Position numbers and translations under genes: made by a program. Positions 1 to 9,035 of a stretch of 64,000 nt of DNA are shown here, piece by piece (within the stretch, counting starts at the first letter, position 1; each line of letters begins with the position of its first letter). This stretch comes from Deinococcus psychrotolerans (GTDB taxonomy: Bacteria > Deinococcota > Deinococci > Deinococcales > Deinococcaceae). The stretch lies in NCBI RefSeq assembly GCF_003860465.1, contig NZ_CP034183.1:636501-700500 (forward strand), in the 5' to 3' direction. The notes beneath the pieces were generated by a model, which made no database searches, had not been told where the DNA came from, and saw nothing but the letters and a program-made list of their open reading frames with translations.

Positions 1-273
1 CTCAAGCACAAATCGTTTACCTTGATCAACGTTCATGTGCCGTTCGAGGGTGCAATTCCGGGGACTGACGCCTTCATTCCCTTCGACGCAATCAAGGGCA
101 GCGCCCAGTTGCCGCGCGACCATACGGCCCAGATCGTCCTTTACTGCCGTTCTGGAAGCATGAGCGCTATTGCCCACGCCACCCTGAATAAACAGGGCTA
201 CTCGAACGTTCGCGAATTACAGGGCGGCTTCAACGCTTGGAAACAGGCGGGCTTTCCGCTCACCCAGCGCTGA
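1..273 (+). CDS. Rhodanese-like domain protein, 5' end outside window
   Basis: The reading frame is open from base 1, so the start lies upstream of the window. The visible 90 residues form the second half of a rhodanese fold: a VHVPFEG...FIPFD stretch and the active-site loop YCRSGSMS, whose Cys is the sulfur-carrying residue, followed by [21 protein letters not shown], split here only by description. Family knowledge: single-domain rhodaneses carry persulfide sulfur in the cytoplasm or periplasm. The real substrate cannot be read from sequence. A strong hairpin follows the stop codon. Confidence 0.85.
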   Translation, partial: LKHKSFTLINVHVPFEGAIPGTDAFIPFDAIKGSAQLPRDHTAQIVLYCRSGSMSAIAHATLNKQGYSNVRELQGGFNAWKQAGFPLTQR

Positions 274-284
274 GGGCAAGCGAC

Positions 285-328
285 CCAAAAACCTCCGCTC
301 AAAACATCAACTTGGGCGGAGGTTTTGG
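285..328. terminator. Bidirectional rho-independent terminator
   Basis: The arms AAAACCTCCGC and GCGGAGGTTTT form an 11-bp perfect stem flanked by A and T tracts on both sides. It lies between the convergent rhodanese gene and the binding-protein gene and can serve both. Confidence 0.8.
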
Positions 329-471
329 TTTACTTCAGGATGCCTGCTCGGCAGCTCACTCCAGATCCCGTGCCGGTAGCCGCAACTGAATAGACAGGCG
401 GGGATCAGCCGAAAGACTTGTCTTGAGTCTGAATCGTCTTCCTACACAGGTGCGGCGGCGATACCGAAGTA

Positions 472-1662
472 TCACTTCAAGTCAGCAGCATTGACCGTCT
501 GGATTTTGATCATCTTGGCTTGGTACATCTCGTCGTACTTCATAATCAGCAGCCGCGAACGTACGCGCTCTCCAGAAGAAGTGAACGCCAGAGCGCCTGT
601 AATGGTTAGGCAATCAGTTTTGTCGCTCGCAAAGCAGGCGGGCAAATCAATCTTACGCACCGCTGCACTTACCACCGCTCGGCTCGGCAAAGTCGTACCG
701 GTAATACTGCTTTTCAGGGCGGATATCATCACATTCGCCGCATCATAAGCGTATACCGCCACGCCGCTCGGTTCAGTCTTGTAAGCAGCACGGAACTTCC
801 CAGTAAAATCGAGATAATTCGAGAAGGTATTCACCGGGCCGCTCACACTGGTGTAAAGCACGCCCACAGTGCCTTTGCCCGCACGTTGAATGAAGCTCGG
901 AGAATCGAGCCCGTCGCCACCCATGAACTGCGCGGTTACCCCCGCTGCCCTGAGATCTCTGACGAATTGCCCGCCGACATCATCTGTGCCGCCGAAATAA
1001 ACCAGGGGAGTACCACTGGCTTTGATCTTTTTGATGACGTTAGCAATTTGAGCAGGCGTCGATACCCCAACGTAACCCGCGACAGGAATTTTGGCGGCTT
1101 TCAGACCCTCAATGAGTCCCCGGGTGAGGCCGTTGCCATAGGCAGTGTTGTCTGACACGACATAAACCGAAGTGGAGTGAAGCGTCTCGGCAATATAATT
1201 GGCAGCGGCGACAACTTGAGCAGCATTGGGGGAAACAACCCGATTAAAATTTGACCAGTTGTGTGTACTGAGCGCGTCGTTGGTGCTGTTGGGGGATATG
1301 AAAGCGAGCTTCTCAGAAGCGAACGCTTCGCCGAGGACGTTGGTAACGCTGGAGTTGTTGGCACCGACCACACCAAGAATGCTCTTGGTGGCGAGAATCG
1401 TCTTGGCGATCTGTTCGCCTCTGGTCGCAGAGGCCTGGTCATCGAAGGGAACGAGTGTAAGGTCAATGCCCGCTGTTTTCAGCTCCGCCATACGTGCGTT
1501 CACGGCGAGTTCGACGCCTCTCCGGAGATCAATGCCGGTGGGGCTCTGGTCTCCAGTCAGTGGACTGACAGTAGCAATACTGACGCTCACCGCTTGCGCG
1601 GCACTCAGGGCGACGAGGAGACTGAGGGCCGCAGGAACAACCAACCGGTGGGGGCGTTTCAT
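472..1662 (-). CDS. ABC transporter substrate-binding protein, branched-chain amino acid (LivK-like) type
   Basis: A 396-residue extracytoplasmic solute-binding protein. Residues 1-24 are a signal peptide (KRPH, then a hydrophobic run ending near SAAQA). The mature part starts with the family pattern [22 protein letters not shown], followed by [14 protein letters not shown] and the two-lobed periplasmic binding fold (Peripla_BP_6). Such proteins deliver leucine, isoleucine, valine or other small ligands to a membrane permease. No permease or ATPase gene is adjacent, so this is an orphan binding protein and its ligand is unknown. A TACCCT box lies 5 bases before the ATG, consistent with a leaderless start. 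The length is normal for the family. Confidence 0.85.
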   Translation of the reverse strand: MKRPHRLVVPAALSLLVALSAAQAVSVSIATVSPLTGDQSPTGIDLRRGVELAVNARMAELKTAGIDLTLVPFDDQASATRGEQIAKTILATKSILGVVGANNSSVTNVLGEAFASEKLAFISPNSTNDALSTHNWSNFNRVVSPNAAQVVAAANYIAETLHSTSVYVVSDNTAYGNGLTRGLIEGLKAAKIPVAGYVGVSTPAQIANVIKKIKASGTPLVYFGGTDDVGGQFVRDLRAAGVTAQFMGGDGLDSPSFIQRAGKGTVGVLYTSVSGPVNTFSNYLDFTGKFRAAYKTEPSGVAVYAYDAANVMISALKSSITGTTLPSRAVVSAAVRKIDLPACFASDKTDCLTITGALAFTSSGERVRSRLLIMKYDEMYQAKMIKIQTVNAADLK

Positions 1663-2221
1663 GCGTCAGGGTAAATGGGCGGACTTCACGTCTTTCTTAC
1701 AACGCATTTGAAGTGCTGAAAATGCCCAGGAAACAAATCTACGTTTTCACTGTGATCAGCCCCGTTTCATTTCAACTCACCCTGTTCAAGGCTGCTGTCG
1801 TCTGTGACTGACAGGTGACACGGCCCCGCCGGCGTATTCGCCCACCAGTTCGTCGTCTATCAAGGTGTCTTTGGGTTCCAGCCTGTTCGCGGTGGCCTGG
1901 GCCATATTTGGTAACGATGTTAGCCTGTGCTTTCTTGGCCGAACCGATCAATTTGATGCCGGTTTGTGCCAGCGCGGTGGCTTGGCTCTCCACCTCCAGC
2001 AAAACTTTGAGGGCGAGGCCAGAAGAGAGTAGAGGCTGGAGACGTGTCGGCCCCCAAGACGGCGGGCAGCAAACGGACGGTTCACCAGCCACCGGATACC
2101 ATGCCGCTTCTTACCAGCCACCGTGAGCGCCAGAATCTGAACCACAAGGCGCTGAGCGCGAAAGAGCAGGAGTCAGGCTAGGTGTTTACCAGCGTACTCG
2201 GCGACAGGCGGCACCCTGCTC
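1663..2221. other. Gene-poor stretch with a possible decayed ORF
   Basis: No intact gene is visible. On the minus strand two overlapping frames (about 2145-2040 and 2040-1850) read as protein-like text, for example KVLLEVESQATALAQ and SAKKAQANIV, as if one coding region had a frameshift near 2040. The family is not recognised. It may be a relic of a mobile element, given the integrase fragment just to the right. Confidence 0.35.
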
Positions 2222-2440
2222 TCAAACAACACGAAGCGCGGTATACACCACATCTGCAAGGCGGCTGATATGCGGCAGTTGCCGGTTCAACGCCTGCGTC
2301 ACACCTACGCCTCGCTGAGCTTCCGGCGCAGTATTTCGGCGGTACGCACACAACTTGGGCATTCCTCAGTGGCCTTCACGTTGCGTCAGTTCCAGACAGT
2401 ATATGTCGGGGAGCGGGGAGCCTGGGCGACATGCTTGGCT
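2222..2440 (+). pseudogene. Fragment of a tyrosine recombinase (C-terminal catalytic part)
   Basis: The open frame reads GIHHICKAADMRQLPVQRL, then RHTYASLSFRR, then QLGHSSVAFTLRQFQTVY. This matches the C-terminal signature of phage and plasmid integrases: the Arg-x-x-His-x-x-Arg type motif (RLRHTYA), the LGH box, and the late Tyr. The N-terminal core-binding and first catalytic parts are absent upstream, so this is a remnant. It lies just outside the left attachment repeat of the neighbouring element and is different from that element's own integrase. It probably marks an earlier insertion at the same site. Confidence 0.7.
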
Positions 2441-2510
2441 AAATCTCCGGTTACGCACGTAGTACGCACAAACGCCATTTTGAGTTTATTCTCGCCAGTG
2501 GCCAGAAACG

Positions 2511-2533
2511 AAAAAACCCGCACTGGGCGGGCA
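2511..2533 (-). terminator. Terminator downstream of the left tRNA-Val fragment
   Basis: The stem CCCGC/GCGGG is followed on the minus strand by six T residues. It lies directly after the 3' tRNA-Val fragment at 2545-2588. It is probably the terminator that originally followed the chromosomal tRNA-Val gene before the element separated them. Confidence 0.6.
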
Positions 2534-2544
2534 TTTCCTTGTGT

Positions 2545-2588
2545 TGGGCGGTGAGGGACTTGAACCCCCGACCCGTCGCGTGTAAAGC
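2545..2588 (-). repeat. attL: 44-bp direct repeat of the 3' half of tRNA-Val
   Basis: The 44 bases are identical to 17365-17408 inside the intact tRNA-Val(UAC). They run from the anticodon arm through the T arm to the end of the acceptor stem. The bases around 2589 then diverge and the 5' half of the tRNA is missing here. Tyrosine integrases commonly use tRNA 3' halves as attachment cores. The pair delimits an inserted element of about 14.8 kb. Confidence 0.9.
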
Positions 2589-2695
2589 CAAAGCCCGCAC
2601 TCCCTCTAACAAATCTTTACCGACGCTATCACCACTTTCCGGCTTATCTCCTGCGTTCGACACCCTTATTCAGACCCTGCCGCGCTACACGATCG

Positions 2696-3843
2696 CTACA
2701 CGAGATCAGCCACCATCTGCCCCGCTTCGTCCAGTTCGTCCTCAAAAATCTGCCGGTACACCCGCATGGTGATGATCGGTGAGGAGTGCCCCACCATGCG
2801 GGCCACCACTTCAGGCTTGACTCCCCGGCGCAGGGCCAACGAGATAAAGGTCACGCGCAGGTCGTGAATCCGGATGGGCGGCACGTCTACTCGGCGCAGG
2901 GCGGCGGCCCAACGTTTGCGGGCATTGTCGTAACCGTAGAGCGTCCCCACTTCAGATGGGTACAGCCAGCGTTCGGCGTGCCACTGCGGGCCAGCCTCAG
3001 TTTGCAGCCGCTCACGGCGCTCAAGCATGGCGTTCACAGTGGCCATACCGTCAGGAGGGAGCCGGAAGGTGCGGCGGCTGCGCTCGGTTTTGGGCGGGCC
3101 GACGCTCCGGCGCGTCTTCTCCCCTGCCCCGAGGGTCACGGTGCGTTCAATCCGCAAGCTGGCCCGCTCCACATCAACGTCATCTACTTGCAGGGCCAGC
3201 AGCTCGCCGATTCGGGCTCCGGTTTGCAGGGCCAGCTTCCAAAGGAGGTAATGCGGCGTGTCTTCGTTTGCGTCGAGGAAGGCCCGAGCTTGCGGCTGTG
3301 TCCAACTGGTGCCGACCCGCTTGGCTGGACGCTTTTCAAGCCGCGCGACTCCTGCGACGTTGCGGGTCAGGTGCCCGAGCGCCACCGCCTCGGCAAGTGC
3401 ACCCTTGAGGAGCTGCAAGCTCTTGAGTCGGGTGCGGTGACTGTCTTCTAACCCGTCCAGCCAGCTTTGTACCGAGCGGGCGTCAGGCTGGGCAGCATTA
3501 CCTTGCCGAGCTTGCCAGTGATCTTGCGGGCGAGGTACATCCGGTCTCGGATGGTGGCCTGAGCGCGGCCCCGACTGGTGCGCTGAAGGTGCCGATCCAA
3601 CCAATCGGCCAGTGTCATGCGTGAAGGTGTGATGTCCTCACCTGCTGCCGCTTCGGTAATCAGCTTGGCAAGCAGCTCGTGCGCGGCTTTCTCAGGGTTT
3701 GGCGTGTCGGGCTTGAGGTAGCGCGTCACCCGGCGACCATCGCTGAGCGTCACAGCGGCAGCCCAGCGACCATCCTGCTTGCGCTGGAACACAGAGCCGA
3801 GCTTGCGCTTGGGAACTGACTGGGGAGCGGGGCAGCGAGTCAT
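2696..3843 (-). pseudogene. Tyrosine integrase of the element, broken by a single frameshift
   Basis: Two overlapping frames form one site-specific recombinase of about 380 residues. The N-terminal part (3843 to about 3470) holds an AP2-like arm-binding and a core-binding region (KLGSVFQRKQDGRW; TLADWLDRHL). The C-terminal part (about 3470 to 2696) holds the catalytic domain with Arg in TGARIGE, Lys in PPKTERS, HDLR, the VGHSS His and the nucleophile Tyr in MRVYRQ. The frames meet near 3466-3475, where restoring one base would continue PSLTPAR into SWLDGLEDS. The second motif reads HDLRVTF where HDLRHTF is usual. It would catalyse insertion at tRNA-Val. The frameshift may be a real mutation or a sequencing error. 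Confidence 0.8.
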
Positions 3844-4015
3844 GGTTTGGTTCTATCCTCGTTTGTGCTTGGGAGTGGTGATGAGGGTTATGCATATACT
3901 TTTGCCACGGGCGCGAAAGGATTTAGTATGAAATGGGAACAGCCGATTCCTTTACCTGATCCCTTCCCTGTTGCCGATAGCTGGCCTCTACCTTTGCCGG
4001 AAGGGCCGCGCAGTC
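3844..4015. promoter_or_regulatory. Divergent-looking upstream region of the integrase
   Basis: The integrase start lies at 3843 on the minus strand and a short proline-rich ORF (about 3928-4101, plus strand, repeated PLPLPE text) begins here. The ORF overlaps the end of the protease gene on the other strand and has an unusual composition, so I do not call it a gene. No clear promoter was identified. Confidence 0.3.
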
Positions 4016-4870
4016 TTACCCGGCCTCTGCCCCTGCCGGAGTCTGTATTCCCAAACGAACAGCAATATGACGAATCAGTGCTTTCACTTCCCGAGCCTTG
4101 ACGTAATAACCGAGATGGATTGGGATATTGGTTTCGGCGATACCATGTAGATGCATTGGAACTTCTTCCACTTCAACGTAGCCGTCGGCATTGTGTTGGG
4201 GCCCTGCAAAGAGAACACCCAGTAATTTTAACTTTGACGTTTCTGGATGACGGATATAAATTGGTGAGCCTGAAGAGCCTGGAAAAGCTGCGATATCCAC
4301 GACGCCAATAGGTTTACCATTATAATCCACGTTGGGGATTGTGGCAGCTACGCCACTTCTGGCAATAGGCATATAATTGAATTTGTCCGATAAACCAGTA
4401 GGATACCCGATCATAATTACTTGATCTAATGTATTGCAATCTAAACAATCATCTTGGACGAACGAGTCACCACTCAAGCTAATTTTAAGCAAGGCGTAGT
4501 CTTCCGGGATTAATTTGTATGCCGCACTCATATCATATGCTGCCAGATCTATATTAGGATTTGGATGGTAAATTATCTTTTCTTGGAGTTCGGTTACCTC
4601 AATAGTGATTGATGCTAATGTAACCGCAGTGCCGGATGGAATAACATTCTCAGAATCGTTTGAGGCAATCTTTTTTACTACATGAAATTGAAATTCCATC
4701 GAATTCTGTTCAACAAAAACATGTCTATTGCTGATGAGCAACGGAAGTGTAGTTGTCCCATTCTTACCAAAATAGAAGAACCCTGTCCCACTCCCTCCGT
4801 CACCAGCAACAATTTTTGTAGTTGTTAGCATCAGCTGATCAAAAATGCCTCTTATAGATATTATTGACAC
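4016..4870 (-). CDS. Trypsin-like serine protease (S1/DegP-type catalytic domain), AT-rich cargo
   Basis: A 284-residue protein with a chymotrypsin-fold catalytic triad: His in LISNRHVF (about residue 49), Asp in PNIDLAAYD (about 109) and Ser in FPGSSGSPIY (about 197). There is no signal peptide and no PDZ domain, so it is probably cytoplasmic and differs from HtrA/DegP housekeeping proteases. Base composition is clearly more AT-rich than its neighbours, with codons such as ata, tta and aat frequent, which points to separate acquisition. It lies between the integrase and the portal fragment, a usual place for accessory genes. Stand-alone trypsin-like peptidases occur in some phage-defence systems, but no partner gene is visible, so a defence role is only a guess. 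Confidence 0.75.
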   Translation of the reverse strand: MSIISIRGIFDQLMLTTTKIVAGDGGSGTGFFYFGKNGTTTLPLLISNRHVFVEQNSMEFQFHVVKKIASNDSENVIPSGTAVTLASITIEVTELQEKIIYHPNPNIDLAAYDMSAAYKLIPEDYALLKISLSGDSFVQDDCLDCNTLDQVIMIGYPTGLSDKFNYMPIARSGVAATIPNVDYNGKPIGVVDIAAFPGSSGSPIYIRHPETSKLKLLGVLFAGPQHNADGYVEVEEVPMHLHGIAETNIPIHLGYYVKAREVKALIRHIAVRLGIQTPAGAEAG

Positions 4871-5033
4871 AATTCATCTCCTTGATATTCAGATATTCCT
4901 TTTCCATTTCAGCTTCACCAACTCACCGTACCCAACGCCTACCGCTCCCCTAGCTTGAGCAACTCGGCATTCGGCACCCGCACTAGCCAGAGCGTGGGTT
5001 ATACCGCCAGAGCGGGACGGTGGGGGCGGCGCG

Positions 5034-5552
5034 GTGGGAAGCGGCAGCTTACAGGACTTCATCAGCAGTCTGGAACCCACCCGCATGGCACTTGAGCAGC
5101 TTGTTCGCTGGGTCATCAACACAGTGCTGAGATTGGGCCTGCACTTCATTGGTCGACGCCCGGATTACGACGCTTTCCACGCGACGGTGCAGGCCCGCAT
5201 GAGCGCTGTGCAGCCGACGCCTGCCGAAGTGGACACGGCACTGAAGCTGCACGAAGGGGGCGTGATAAGCCTCGAATCAATCCATGCTCGGATCGGCATT
5301 GAAGAAAGTCAGGCAGAAAAAGAGCGCATGGCCCTTGAGGGCATCACACCCGCCCTTGCCCTGAAGATTCTGGCAGCGGCCCCGGCCTGGGTTGGGCTGA
5401 AAGCCCTGCAACTGGCTTTTCCTGCCTTGCTTATCTCGGACAGCCAGGTGGAAGAACAGCGGCAGGCGGATCTCGGCGGCGCTCCCCCGGTCAACCCGGC
5501 AGACCTGAACGCGCTAGACGGCGCGGCTTTGGACAATGCCCCAAACCCCTGA
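5034..5552 (+). pseudogene. Phage portal protein, C-terminal fragment
   Basis: The 172 residues resemble the C-terminal third of an SPP1 gp6/DUF1483-type portal protein: SLQDFISSLEPTRMALEQLV followed by a late helical section (GGVISLESIHARIGIEESQ) and a Pro/Ala tail. Full portals are 400-500 residues, and the upstream bases (4890-5030) do not extend the homologous text, so the N-terminal wing and most of the stem are missing. The 3' end overlaps the next gene by 17 bases, as is usual in phage head operons. The start given is only the first in-frame start-like codon. Family assignment is by pattern and moderately sure. Confidence 0.55.
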
Positions 5553-6279
5553 AGCCCGCCGCCTCATCGCCCTCGCCCGCAAGCGAGAGGACGCCCACCT
5601 GCAAGCCGCACGGGGCGCAGTGCTCCGCCAGTTCCGCAAAGTGGCACTCAAGGCCGCTGAAGCTGAGTTGACCCGCGTGCTGGCCTTGCCACCCGGCAGA
5701 CGCCGCGCAAGCTTGCCGCTGGTGCTGCGCCGCATCGACGAGGCCATGACCGCCACGAGGACGCCGCCCGCTGAACTGACAGGGCTGCTGAAGCGAGCCG
5801 TGCGGGACAGGGTACTTACGTCTGACGATCTGGTGAAGCTGCTTGATTCCAGCTTGAAACTGAACGATCCGGCCAGCTTGCAGGTGAAGGCCGTGGACAA
5901 GCAGAGAAAAGCCATGAACGGTTACTGGGAATCAGAGGGCAGGCGCTTCAGAGACGACGCCGCTCGGACGGTCAGAGAAGCCCTACGGCTGGGCCTCACA
6001 CCCGAGAAGGCGGCTGACTTACTGCAAGCCCACCTAGGCGTTCACAGAAGCCGGGCAGTGCTGATTGCCCAGGACCAGATGCTGACGGCTGCGAGTCGCG
6101 CGGGCATAGACCGGTTGAAGGCTTTGGGCGTCAAGCAGTTTCAGTGGGAAACCCAGCAGGATTCCAGAGTGCGCCCGGTTCATCAGGCATTGCAGGGGCG
6201 GGTGTTCACTTGGCGGAGTGCGCCGGAACTGCCGGGACAGGCGGTGTTGTGTCGGTGCTGGGCAGCGCCTGCTCGATAG
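5536..6279 (+). CDS. Phage minor head / head-morphogenesis protein (SPP1 gp7, Mu gpF-like)
   Basis: A 247-residue protein following the portal fragment with overlapping frames, the classic portal-gp7 order. The C-terminal part carries the family signature: SRAVLIAQDQMLTAASRAG, then LKALGVKQFQWETQQDSRVRP, then HQALQGRVFTW, and ends in the CRCW cysteine motif. The N-terminal part is helical and basic. Family members associate with the portal inside the procapsid. The gene itself looks intact, although the neighbouring portal is truncated. Confidence 0.75.
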   Translation: MPQTPEARRLIALARKREDAHLQAARGAVLRQFRKVALKAAEAELTRVLALPPGRRRASLPLVLRRIDEAMTATRTPPAELTGLLKRAVRDRVLTSDDLVKLLDSSLKLNDPASLQVKAVDKQRKAMNGYWESEGRRFRDDAARTVREALRLGLTPEKAADLLQAHLGVHRSRAVLIAQDQMLTAASRAGIDRLKALGVKQFQWETQQDSRVRPVHQALQGRVFTWRSAPELPGQAVLCRCWAAPAR

Positions 6280-6474
6280 CCGACAACTTCAGTTCAAAAC
6301 GCTCTCAGCGCTAACCACTTTGTCAGCGCTGATGGGCAATAATGGATAGCCTCCTTGACTACTGCTTGCTCCCGTTTTGAGGGGCAGTCCACAGGTCGAC
6401 ATCTCAGCCTTGCAAGTAACGATCAGGAAGCTTAAATCGACAACACGTCAGAGGGCTTACACTATGAGCACGTT

Positions 6475-7218
6475 ATGAAATTATCTTTCATCTACTCGGC
6501 GATGATTGCGCCGCTGCTTTTCGTGACAGCCTGTGGTCCCACATCGACAAGTACCCCTCCTCCTGGCAGTGGTGCTGCTAAGGTCAAGGTCAAGGTTGCG
6601 TACGATAGCCCTGAAGAAATTAACGTCGCACCAGATCCGGCGAGTTACGGGAAAGCGTATTTTAAACTTAACGTCAGTGCTGATAGGCCATCAGTACTCT
6701 TCTTCAGTTTGAATGGGGACTCAGATCAGGACTTCACGCTCCTCACTCCTCGAACTCCATTCGATGTCCCAGGAACGCAATCTGTGCTTTTGAGTCTTTA
6801 CGCTAAATCTACAGCCACCTTAGGAAAACATTCTATGGAAATGGTTGTTCTAGATTACACCAATTTCGTTACAACTGAGATCGCACGAGTTCCAATCCAA
6901 TTCAATGTTATTGGATACGACGCATATTTGTATTCGAGCCTTCTTAAATCTGGCGAAACTAATCTACTACCTCTAGTCATAACTGGCTTCAAGAATTATA
7001 GCGGGCCGATGGAGATTAAAGCCGTTGATCTGCCCGAAGGCATCACTGCCAAACCCCTCCTCATTCAATTCAAGGGTGGTGTAATGAACGTCGACTATCC
7101 AGTTGAAGTGGAGCGTAAAGCCGCGATCTCCCGTCAGCAACTAACTCTGACTTTCAAAAGTGGGGGTATGAATTTTAAGATAAAGGACGAAATCGTCATC
7201 ACCCCATATGAAAAATAA
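6475..7218 (+). CDS. Lipoprotein of unknown function, AT-rich, inside the element
   Basis: A 247-residue protein with a signal peptide and lipobox (LLFVTAC, Cys about residue 20), then a Thr/Ser/Pro linker and two beta-rich, Ig-like stretches. It is predicted to be exported and lipid-anchored. It interrupts the head-gene order between the minor head protein and the scaffold-like gene, and its composition is more AT-rich than those neighbours, so it is probably an added cargo gene expressed in the lysogen. Similar lone lipoproteins in prophages sometimes block superinfection, but nothing in the sequence proves this. Confidence 0.6.
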   Translation: MKLSFIYSAMIAPLLFVTACGPTSTSTPPPGSGAAKVKVKVAYDSPEEINVAPDPASYGKAYFKLNVSADRPSVLFFSLNGDSDQDFTLLTPRTPFDVPGTQSVLLSLYAKSTATLGKHSMEMVVLDYTNFVTTEIARVPIQFNVIGYDAYLYSSLLKSGETNLLPLVITGFKNYSGPMEIKAVDLPEGITAKPLLIQFKGGVMNVDYPVEVERKAAISRQQLTLTFKSGGMNFKIKDEIVITPYEK

Positions 7219-7500
7219 GACTCTGCTTATGCCATAGAACAAAGTCGGCCATCCCCAATTCAGAATACAGAGCAAAATCTAAGAGATGACAGAGAATTTA
7301 CAGTATTTCTCCCTTTAGTACAACTTCAAACTAAAGTCTTCAGGTGCTGAGCCAATTCTTCATAACTCACCGTATCCCAGCCGCCCCCTCACCGGGCGGT
7401 TTTCCTTTTCCTCGGGTGTCACGCGCTTTTGCAGACTGCTTGCATGACCAGCAAGGCTGTCAAAACCCACACCAACCCACAAGGCGGGGCCACCCTCTCC

Positions 7501-8277
7501 ATGCTCTACGACACGGGCAGCTTTGGCCGTTTCGGGCCGGGGCCGACACTCTGGAACGGTGGAACGCCACACGAGCCAGGGGAGCACCCCGCGCCACCTG
7601 CCAATGCCAACCCGCCTGCGCCCGCTCCGGTTCCCGACATTTCGCGCAGCCTGCAAAACCTGATTGACCGCTCCGGCGGCGCAGACCGGACAGCAGAGCT
7701 GCTTTTCGGGGAAAACCGCGAGCACCGCGCCCGCATCCGCGAACTCGAAGGTCAGCTCCCCGCGCAAGGCGCAACTGTCCTGACCCCCGAGCAAACCCAG
7801 CAGTGGACAGCTTACCAAGCCATCAACGCTGACCCCACCGCTCTCCGCACGCAGCTCGATCTTGGCTCAGCGGCAGTGCAGCGCGAAACGGGCCGCACCC
7901 TGGCCGACGCTTCCGGCGCAAACCCCGACGTTCTCTCTGACCGCCTCCGCGCTGCTGGCCTGCGGGCCGAAGTGCGCGACATCCCGGCTGAAGGCGCGAA
8001 CCCCGCACGGCGGGAAGTGCGCGTCCTGAACACCGAGGGAGCCGATCAGGGCGAACTCCGCACCTACGCCCAGCAGAACTGGACGGCCTTCATGCCCGCA
8101 CTGTTTCCAGCGAGTCAAACCGCGCAAGGCACGGTCATCACTGGACAGTCCGGCGCAGGAAGCCAGCCAGCCCCCACCGGCAACGCCATCACCGACGCTC
8201 TAGGCCGCCGCGCCCCGAGTGCTGAGCGCGTGGTCGTTGACCCCTTCGCTACACCCTCCACAGGAGCTAAACCGTGA
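7501..8277 (+). CDS. Probable phage scaffold-like protein
   Basis: The start at 7501 (MLYDTGSFGRFG) is chosen because GGCGGGG lies upstream; the frame opens earlier, at 7429. The protein of about 258 residues has a Pro/Gly-rich N-terminus, a short coiled-coil segment (ELLFGENREHRARIRELEGQ), and a charged Ala-rich C-terminus. It sits directly before the decoration-like and capsid genes, overlapping the former by 4 bases, which is the position of the scaffold in many phages. There is no direct sequence signature, so the role is inferred from position and composition. Confidence 0.5.
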   Translation: MLYDTGSFGRFGPGPTLWNGGTPHEPGEHPAPPANANPPAPAPVPDISRSLQNLIDRSGGADRTAELLFGENREHRARIRELEGQLPAQGATVLTPEQTQQWTAYQAINADPTALRTQLDLGSAAVQRETGRTLADASGANPDVLSDRLRAAGLRAEVRDIPAEGANPARREVRVLNTEGADQGELRTYAQQNWTAFMPALFPASQTAQGTVITGQSGAGSQPAPTGNAITDALGRRAPSAERVVVDPFATPSTGAKP

Positions 8278-8711
8278 GTAGAACTGTTACCACCTACGGC
8301 CTCGGCGTGAAGTTCACTGCCGACGAACAGAGCCTCCAGCGCATTGCTATGGGCGGCACCATCAAGCTCGCCAGCTTTACGGACGCCAAGTTCGGCACGG
8401 CGGGCAACCGCGTGATTCCGGCTGGAACGGTCGTGATCCGCGACACCGACAAGAGCCTGATTCCCGCTGCTGGCACCGAAGCAGCTGGCAAGGCGTTCCT
8501 GATGGCCTCGGACATCGTGGAAGCGCCCGTGCCCGGCACGTCACGCGGCTCTGATCTGACCACCGGCCTGTACGCGGGCGGCGTGATCTACGAAGACCAA
8601 CTGCCTGACGCGACCGGCACGCCCAAAGTGCTCAGCGCAGGGCTGAAGACCGCGCTCGGCTCCAACTTCATCTTCCAAGCCAGTCAGGGCAGCCTGATTG
8701 TGACGGTCTAA
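8274..8711 (+). CDS. Phage head decoration-like protein
   Basis: A 145-residue, Gly/Ala/Thr-rich, beta-type protein that starts at GTG inside the stop codon of the preceding gene. It contains KFGTAGNRVIPAGTVV and a late DLTTGLYAGGVIYEDQLPD segment, typical of small capsid-stabilising proteins. It is followed after 10 bases by the capsid gene. The order scaffold, decoration, capsid supports the call; the family is inferred rather than recognised. Confidence 0.5.
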   Translation: MSRTVTTYGLGVKFTADEQSLQRIAMGGTIKLASFTDAKFGTAGNRVIPAGTVVIRDTDKSLIPAAGTEAAGKAFLMASDIVEAPVPGTSRGSDLTTGLYAGGVIYEDQLPDATGTPKVLSAGLKTALGSNFIFQASQGSLIVTV

Positions 8712-8721
8712 GGGACAAATT

Positions 8722-9035
8722 GTGAACCCATTTGCGCTCGCCCTGGCCCGCATTTCTGCCGGTCTGAATCAGTACATCGCCACCCGTCCCATCGCGCTGG
8801 CCAACCTGTACCTTGCCAATTTCCTGCCGCCGGTCAGCAGCACGCTCGCCGAAATCCAGACAGGCAGCTTCCGCATCGTCACCGAACCCGCCGCGCTCAC
8901 CGCAGTGGACAGCCCTTACGCCAAGATCGGCAGCTTGCAGATGGTCAGCTTCACCGGCACCACCTTCAAGATCACGGCAGAAAGCAAGCTGAACGAATCC
9001 ATGCAGGACGCCATGCACGCCCTGGCTTCCTTCAT
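8722..9035 (+). pseudogene. Major capsid protein, N-terminal fragment, cut off at about 9015-9041
   Basis: About 100 residues of a phage major capsid protein (ALANLYLANFLPPVSSTLAE; GSFRIVTEPAALTAV; FKITAESKLNESMQDAM) read well and then stop being phage-like. From about 9041 onward the DNA is coding on the other strand for AlgI. The frame continues artificially to 9147. Capsid proteins of this type are around 300 residues or more, so most of the gene, and all downstream head-completion and tail genes, are gone. Confidence 0.65.

Noticed and set aside
3928..4101. Proline-rich ORF with repeated PLPLPE text
   Set aside because: Partly antisense to the protease gene and low complexity; a ribosome-like site GAAAGGA exists, so it stays a weak possibility only.
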